A stretch of 64,000 nt of DNA, from positions 30,115,631 through 30,179,630 of the forward strand of contig NC_054706.1 in assembly GCF_016097555.1 (NCBI RefSeq), given 5' to 3'. Of the stretch, positions 57,768-64,000 are shown one piece after another; the stretch's first letter is position 1, and each line of letters starts with the position of its first letter. A model generated the notes under the pieces. The model was not told the DNA's origin. It saw only the letters and a list, made by a program, of their open reading frames with translations, and did not search any database. Source of the DNA: Gigantopelta aegis (taxonomy: Eukaryota; Mollusca; Gastropoda; Neomphalida; Peltospiridae). Position numbers and translations under genes: made by a program.

Positions 57768-57943
57768 ATTTCATTTCAACTTAGTTTCGTACTTATATCC
57801 AATTAAGGTAAAAGCATGCTATCCTGGGAACATACCTCAGCTATCTGGTCTGTCTGTCCAGGACAGAGGGTTAGTTGGTTAGTGGTTAGTGAGAGAGAAG
57901 AGGGTGTAGTGGCCTTACACCTACCTACCCATTGAACCCTTAA
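57768..57943 (+). mobile_element. SINE, 'CTTATATCCAATTAAGG' family, copy 3, truncated
   Basis: TACTTATATCCAATTAAGG through GGACAGAGGGTTAGTTGG to ACCTACCTACCCATTGAACC. It is cut at the TTAA where the next element starts; the rest of the SINE was not found. Confidence 0.8.
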
Positions 57944-58660
57944 AGGAATGCTAAAGCAAGGCTTTTGGGCTGGTGTGCATATTCAACGATACATAATGCA
58001 CATTATTGCTTAATATCAACACGTATAATCGTATAGTTAATTAATAAAATGGTTAAATGTGACAGCTATTATATATAACGGGCGCAGCCATTTTGTACCA
58101 TCCCAGTGAATACGCCCTCTGGCGAGCTGGTGATTACGTAATGCTTAACGTATCACGTCAGGAATTAGTCTTCGAACTGAAGAAACAAAACATACCTGAT
58201 GTTTGCTGATGCATCGCAATGTTCTGTAATAATATCTATCCCAGTAACACAGCAATGTGTATATGTGGTTTATTGTTCAATACAAAATAAAACACCATTG
58301 TCAAAGTGTTGAAATAACTGTATTATAATTATATTTTTTATATGAATTAACCCACATACTGAAATAATAGTTTGAGTGTTTTCTTGCTTAATTGGTCTTT
58401 TCTTTCCGTGGCCTATACCTGTGGTTCTTGAATGGCAGGTGTATATTTAAACGGTCCCTAGACACTGTGTCTAGACACACTAAAAAGAAGTGCCTCTTTT
58501 ATTAAGATCACAGGGTATTGTGTGATAACCTCAAATTGTAATGGACTTTACCAGCTTTATTACTGTAAGTAATTCTGTAAACCCTTGATTAAGTACACTT
58601 TCCCATCTAAAATCACAAAATTGACCAATGGCGAACACCCAGAAATTATCTCCCCCTTAG
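57940..58660. mobile_element. TTAA element related to 37916-39121, inverted
   Basis: Starts TTAAAGGAATGCTAAAGC. From about 57970 to 58620 it matches the reverse complement of 38460-39100 (CATTTTGTACCATCCCAGTG, AACCACAGGTAT-type words on the opposite strand). The right terminus was not found, so the copy may be truncated. Confidence 0.7.
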
Positions 58661-59290
58661 AGGTCGCGTTGTCACTATACACCCTAGAGTCTCGCTTTAA
58701 ACAGCTGTTCAGTAGTGTGATTTGAAGCCACTGGTCGTATAAAATTACTTGTTCACCTCTGTACGAACAGGAAAAGTGGTCATATTTTTTCAGACGATGA
58801 TGCATTGCACAAAGAATGTCTGGACTGCATAACGGATCTAGTATATGACAAAATACAACAATCAAAAAACAAAACAAACAGTTAATCCCTGAAAAACGAG
58901 GAGTTTGTATGTCATTGCCAAAAACCTATCCATTCTCGGTGTGTGGATTTAAAACAAAATTAATTATTTATATGTTATTTGAATAAAATCTAGTTGAAAT
59001 ATTATTTTTTCTTCCTTTTATGTATGCTATGTGGACATTTGTTTATTTGTGTGTTTTGTTCACTGCTTTTTGGTGAGGGGGATGGTTTAGGTGAGTTCGT
59101 CCTACCCCCCATGGCATTGATCATGTTTGTTATCGATTATTTAATTAATTAATTAATTTATTTTTAATCAATAATTTCACAGACTAAAAGAAAAAATGTT
59201 TTAGAAACAACACTTTTTTTTATTTATGTACAGGGCCAGCGGAGAATTTGAAAGTGGGGGTACTTATAGGGTGCAGTTTGTTAAAAGGTT

Positions 59291-59445
<155 letters not shown>

Positions 59446-60035
59446 AGAGAGAGAGTCTTTATACATGTACTTGAGGGCCCAAACCTGTTGGTGGGGGTTC
59501 GGAGGCATGCTCACCCAGAATAAGTTTAAATATCAGATGTTAACATAGGGCCTATGACATCTCCAGACTTTTGAGAACAGTAACAGGAAAAAAGAGAAGA
59601 CCATGGCCCTATCGGCCCTCACCTCTTCCACAGCCCCTAATACACAATTTTAAGAAGAAGAAAATAATAGTTTGAGACATGCAAATAGCATACATACAAT
59701 ATAAACAGAATAGTGAGATGTGGAGTGCCCATTGAGGTGTAAAAACAATTTTTTCTTGAAACCGACCCTGCCTAAAAAAAAAAAGGCTTACCCTGATTAT
59801 TTTCCCCCTCTTTTTTTTTAAGTTAAAAAGAGTACAGATGTCGGGTTTTTTTGTTTGTTTTTTAAAGTTTAGACTGGCCCTACCTAATATTTTTTAGTCA
59901 TGTTCCCAGAATTTTTTTTAGTTACAAGGCAGAATTCATTTGTTAAACTACATTTGATTATTCCTTTGTTAATCTATCTATAGGGGGCCTATTAGTTGGG
60001 TATCTCTTTTGTAAGCTGTAATAGAGTGTTTGCAC

Positions 60036-60080
60036 TGACGTCACAATTTATCGAGTTACCCGGATGGGCGGCCATGTTGG
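60036..60080 (+). promoter_or_regulatory. Candidate promoter of the SWIM-YqaJ-PHD gene
   Basis: TGACGTCA (60036-60043), a perfect CRE/ATF site, and GCGGCCATGTTGG (60068-60080), similar to a YY1 site, lie 60-110 bases before the start codon. The local GC content is raised. No TATA box is seen. This supports transcription independent of GGA; inference only. Confidence 0.4.
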
Positions 60081-60142
60081 CGGTATTCGACTGTAAACAA
60101 ACTACACGTTTTTAAGGGCTTTTGCTAAAACAGCTTAATGTG

Positions 60143-63100
60143 ATGGCTAAAGCTTCCACTAAACTGACCATTTCTTCGTGTAAATATCGAGATGGACTTA
60201 ATAAAGAAGAACGAATAAGATATATGGGGAAACTAGAGCTAATAGCAAGTGAAGATCCCTATGAAATAGCAGTTTCAGCGTGGTCTGAAGACGTGTGTTT
60301 ACTTCCACCGGTCACGTATCCAGACATAGTAAACTACTTGGTATTTTCACCCAGTCCTTAAACATCAGATGACTTAAAGAGCTTTAAAGGACTAGAAGCT
60401 CACAATCAGTTCGTGTGTGGATGGGTACGAGACAAGACTTTTAGACTTGTGAACGACAGATGTGTTGTCGAAGCAAAGGTAGGTCTATTTATTATTATAT
60501 TATTATGTACATGTATATTGTATAATGAATATATTATGGAAAGAGTTCCATCAGTTCCCCCATTAGTTATCAATCTAACCATAATTCTAAAGGCTAAAAC
60601 AGACCCCTAAATATATAAAATAATTTGTTGGGTGGGGGTATGGATGGAACTGTCTGAAGTTTCTAATAATGAATATACATGTAGGTATGTATTTTAAAGA
60701 TTACCCCACATATTTACAGCTTTAACATTTCAGACCATTCATTCACTGTACATTTAGGGGTGGGACGTAGCCCAGTGGTAAAACGTTCGCTTGGTGCACG
60801 ATCGGTTTAAGATCGATCCCCGTTGGTGGGCCCATTGGGCTATTTCTTGCTCCAGCCAGTGCACCACGACTGGTGTTATCCTGTCTTTGGGATGGTGCAC
60901 ATAAAAGATCCCTTGCTGCTAATCGAAAAAGAGTAGCCCATGAAGTGGCGACAGCAAGTTTACTCTCTCAATATCTGTGTAGTGCTTAACCATATAACCA
61001 TAAATAAAATGTGCTGAGTGCATTGTTAAATAAAACATTTCCTTCTTTCATTGTACATTTCATCTGCTCAGTTCAAAGAATGCTAGTTACTCGCACCATA
61101 CCAACTCATCCCAATGGGTGAATGGCTGGTCAGCTATCTCCATGCTGTTTAAACAACTTGTCCTTCAAAAGTTACCAACATGTCCCATTTTTTTAGCTCA
61201 CCCCACTGGTACAGTGTTGGTCAACTTACCCCACTGTACTACATGTACATGTTCAAACGAATCAGGTCGAATAAATATGCATTTACTTTATTCGTATTTG
61301 TCAGTAATATTAATAAAAATATTGTTTACATTAAACTGTTTGTGCTTAATGTATATCCCAAAGATTCAAAAACCAGTTCTTGTGGCCAGTTTCTTATTAA
61401 AATTAATAATTGTCCCCATTAAATTACCAGTAACTTACTATAAAAATTGTGAGAGCAACAAAATGTTATGCATGTATTGCAAAAGAAACAATTGAATAAC
61501 ACTTTATCAATGACACCCTATCGTCATGTGTTCATACTAAACTGCACAGAATTATTTATTTACTTTAAAAAGTTGCATGTACTTTGAACATGTATAAATG
61601 TAAATGGATATTCAAATTATTGATTAATAAATTTTGCTGTATTCGTGATTTCAGGTTCTTCATTCGCAGAGAATGAGTGAGAAACCATTACAGCCATGGC
61701 TTATTGTCAGCAAGGAAGGGTGCATTTTAGCAGCCCATTGTACCTGTATGGCAGGCTTAGGAGAAGCATGCACACATGTAGCTGCATTACTTTTTGCCAT
61801 TGAAGCCACAGTCAAATTGAGGGATTCCAAAACAGTTACAGAAGAGAAAGCTTACTGGCTTCTCCCAAGCTCAGTTAAAGGTGTTGGCTACAAACCATGT
61901 CGGGAGATTGATTTCACCTCAGCAAAGACCATGAAAAAGAAAATGGACAGAATGTTAGATACGTGTGGTTCATCTGTTTACACACCCTGTTACACGGCTA
62001 AGAAAGCACTCATCCCTGAACCAACAGAACAGGAACTTTTTGTTTTATTTAAATCTTTGTACGACTGTCGTGACTCAAAACCAGCCTTGCTTTTGTTAAT
62101 TCCGCCATATTCAGATGGGTATATACCAACACCAATGGAAAAAAACTTTCCAATTTTGTTAACAGAGTTGAGAGACGAGAGTGCAGTCCATTTGAATTAC
62201 AGTGAACTCCTGAAAAAATGTCAAGACATTGATATACAGTGACAGAAGAGCAAGCCAGAGTTGTGGAGACAGCTACTCGTGAGCAGGCAAATTCAAAAAT
62301 GTGGTATCGTTTTCGGGCTGGGAGAATTACAGCATCCAAAATGAAAACTGCATGCTGTACTGATCCGGCCTCACCAGCACAAAGTTTAATCAAGAGTGTC
62401 TGTTATCCAGAAAGTTACAAATTTTCAACAAAAGCAACTCAGTGGGGATGTCAGCATGAGAAATATGCTTTGGATATATTTATGGACAAAATGAAACCAT
62501 TGCATGAAAATTTCAGAATTGAGGATGTTGGCTTTTTCATTAACCCTGACGTTCCTTTTATTGGTGCATCTCCTGATGGGGTTGTAACATGTGACTGTTG
62601 CGGACAGTGTGTTGTGGAAATCAAATGCCCATTTTGTAAGAAAGATACAATGTTAGCTGAAACTAGTACCAAAAATTTCTACCTAAAAGTGGGAGATGAT
62701 GGTTTACTGAAACTTGACAGTAAGCATCAGTATTACTATCAAGTACAAACCCAGCTAGGGGTATGCAAACTGGAATTGGCATATTTTGTTGTATGGACAG
62801 AGAAGGATCTGCACATAGAACATATCATGTTTGATGAAAGAATGTGGGAGGAAATATGTGAAAAGTCGAAACACATCTTTTATTCTGCAATTCTGCCAGA
62901 ACTTGTGGGCAAATTTTACTCACGTCTTCCCTTCAGTGAACTTGCACATACAGGACCTATTTCACCCAATGTGAAAAGTGTGGCCAATGACGAAGAGCTA
63001 AAATGGTGCTTTTGTGACCAGGTGGAATCGGGCAAGATGATTGGATGTGACAACCAAAATTGTCCATTACAATGGTTTCATTATTTGTGTGTGGGTATAA

Positions 63101-63198
63101 GCTGTGCACCAAAGGGGAAATGGTACTGTCCAGACTGTAGGAAACTTCCTGAGTTTCGGTCCAAACGTGGCAAAAAAATTACAGCAATATCAAATTGA
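60143..63198 (+). pseudogene. SWIM zinc finger / YqaJ nuclease / ING-type PHD gene, two exons, interrupted
   Basis: Exon 1 (60143-60478, 112 codons) ends AAAG|GTAGGT; exon 2 starts at 61655 after TTTCAG, phase 0. SWIM finger: Cys141, Cys143, Cys151, His153 (CTCMAGLGEACTH). A second frame from 62239 carries a YqaJ/lambda-exonuclease-like core: GCQHE (Glu74 of that frame), IGASPDG (Asp113), VEIK (Glu127, Lys129), YYYQVQ (Gln168), so the metal-binding set is complete. Residues 256-300 form a C4HC3 PHD close to ING proteins ([29 protein letters not shown]). Damage: codon 73 (60359-60361) is TAA where relatives, from memory, have Tyr; and the frame changes by one base at 62239-62242. Both could be assembly errors. 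Similar proteins occur in many copies in molluscs and cnidarians, and YqaJ genes accompany ISL2EU transposons (from memory). Confidence 0.8.
60756..61046 (+). mobile_element. SINE family A in the intron of the SWIM-YqaJ-PHD gene
   Basis: Target duplications TTCACTGTACATTT (60742-60755) and TTCATTGTACATTT (61047-61060), one mismatch. The head has A box TAGCCCAGTGG and B box GATCGATCCCC; about 30 bases of the body are missing (GACTGGTGTTATCC junction). Tail GTTAAATAAAACATTTCC. Confidence 0.92.
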
Positions 63199-63495
63199 TT
63201 CATTGATGTAGTACAATAACTGTGAATTGCTTAAATAGGTTATTACTGTGGATCTAACACCTGAAACACCCGTAGTATTCAAAGGAAAAAAAAACTACAC
63301 GTTTGCCTTTCATTATTTATTTGTACATCAGCTAAAACTGCATTTATGGAAACACAGCCTAATGTGTATCAGATGATGAATTTAACACTTCTAGTATTAC
63401 ATACTGTCAGACTATGTACATAAATGATATATATGCAAGACTGTAAAAAAAAGTGATCTCAAAATTACTTAAACAATGGCTATTTGTTTTTGTAA

Positions 63496-63501
63496 AATAA
63501 A
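63496..63501 (+). terminator. Polyadenylation signal candidate
   Basis: AATAAA lies about 300 bases after the stop codon of the PHD-encoding frame. Further AATAAA signals follow near 63614 and 63765. No experimental support. Confidence 0.35.
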
Positions 63502-63883
63502 ACTTTATGAGCATGTTTTTTTTCATCTGTGACACATCACAAGGTATATGTATGTAAGATGAATGATATTAAAATGACTTTAATCAATGGACAATAATAC
63601 AAGTTTGTAAAATAAACATGTTATGCGACACATTGTAAGGCACTGTATAATTATTATTAGGCTCAGAATACATGTATCTTTATTAAGGTGCCCACTTTTT
63701 GTCATCACTTGCATTGTGTTTATATGTACATGTATATATGAGAGGGACTGATTTGTTTGTTAAGCAATAAAATATGTTTTCAATGTAATCTTCTTTTTTT
63801 GTAAATGTACCTTAACATCATTAGGTTTAAGCAAAATATTGCTTGTTTCCTATTACATGTTCCAAACAGATATGACACCATAA

Positions 63884-64000
63884 AGGGAGGGGCAGAATTT
63901 AGCTCAGTTGGTTGAGTGCTCACTTAAGGTGCTTGCATTGCAGGATCGAACCACCTCATTGGATCTGTTCAACTGATTGGTTTTTTCTCGTTCCAACCAG
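63884..64000 (+). mobile_element. SINE with a third tRNA-like head, cut by the window end
   Basis: AAAGGGAGGGGCAGAATTTA, then TAGCTCAGTTGGTTGAGTGC (a clear tRNA A box) and GGATCGAACCACCTC (B box), followed by the common TTTTCTCGTTCCAACCAG body. This head is closer to a true tRNA than family A, but there is no anticodon-arm fold ending in CCA, so it is a SINE and not a tRNA gene. Confidence 0.8.

Noticed and set aside
63884-63960. Possible tRNA gene with good A and B boxes
   Set aside because: It continues directly into the common SINE body and lacks a complete cloverleaf; called a SINE head.

Overview
This is animal nuclear DNA, most likely from a mollusc and probably a gastropod. The evidence is short split exons with GT/AG borders, long AT-rich introns, and dense tRNA-derived SINEs of a type I associate from memory with snail genomes (inference). 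No prokaryotic gene, CRISPR array, rRNA or canonical tRNA gene was seen.

Layout. 1-6455 is AT-rich, T-biased and poor in mobile elements, and could be a long 3' UTR or intergenic DNA. 6456-21765 is a repeat field holding SINEs, small inverted-repeat elements, a 16-bp minisatellite and a decayed non-LTR retrotransposon (LINE) with reverse transcriptase and RNase H. 22070-22810 is an intronless linker-histone (H1/H5 fold) gene with a TATA box and an Arg/Ser/Lys-rich tail, resembling the protamine-like sperm proteins of molluscs. 22950-26700 is again repeats.

From 26750 to at least 56569 the plus strand carries the 5' half of a GGA gene (Golgi-localised, gamma-ear-containing, ARF-binding clathrin adaptor). 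Four coding exons (26750-26786, 35827-35987, 52613-52711, 56411-56569) join in phase and encode the VHS cargo-binding domain. The rest of the gene must lie beyond 64000 if it is intact. Its introns hold most of the mobile DNA here: a hAT transposase remnant, a second LINE, a 74-bp and a 25-bp minisatellite, a fossil DIRS-group element, an apparently intact Tc1 transposon, several TTAA-flanked (Kolobok/T2-like) elements and many SINEs.

At 60143-63198, downstream of GGA exon 4 and on the same strand, lies a two-exon gene for a SWIM zinc finger plus YqaJ/lambda-exonuclease-like nuclease plus ING-type PHD finger. Catalytic and zinc-binding residues are kept, but one in-frame stop and one frame change interrupt it. 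It may be a recent pseudogene, a transposon-derived gene, or a gene with assembly errors.

The most notable points are this chromatin-reader/nuclease fusion inside a GGA intron; an E-box of the lysosomal CLEAR type just before the GGA start; three perfect oestrogen-response-element palindromes in a tandem repeat in GGA intron 3; a complete Tc1 copy with 26-bp perfect ends; a 10.8-kb block bounded by inverted 33-bp ends; and several families of short elements sharing TTAAAGG ends.
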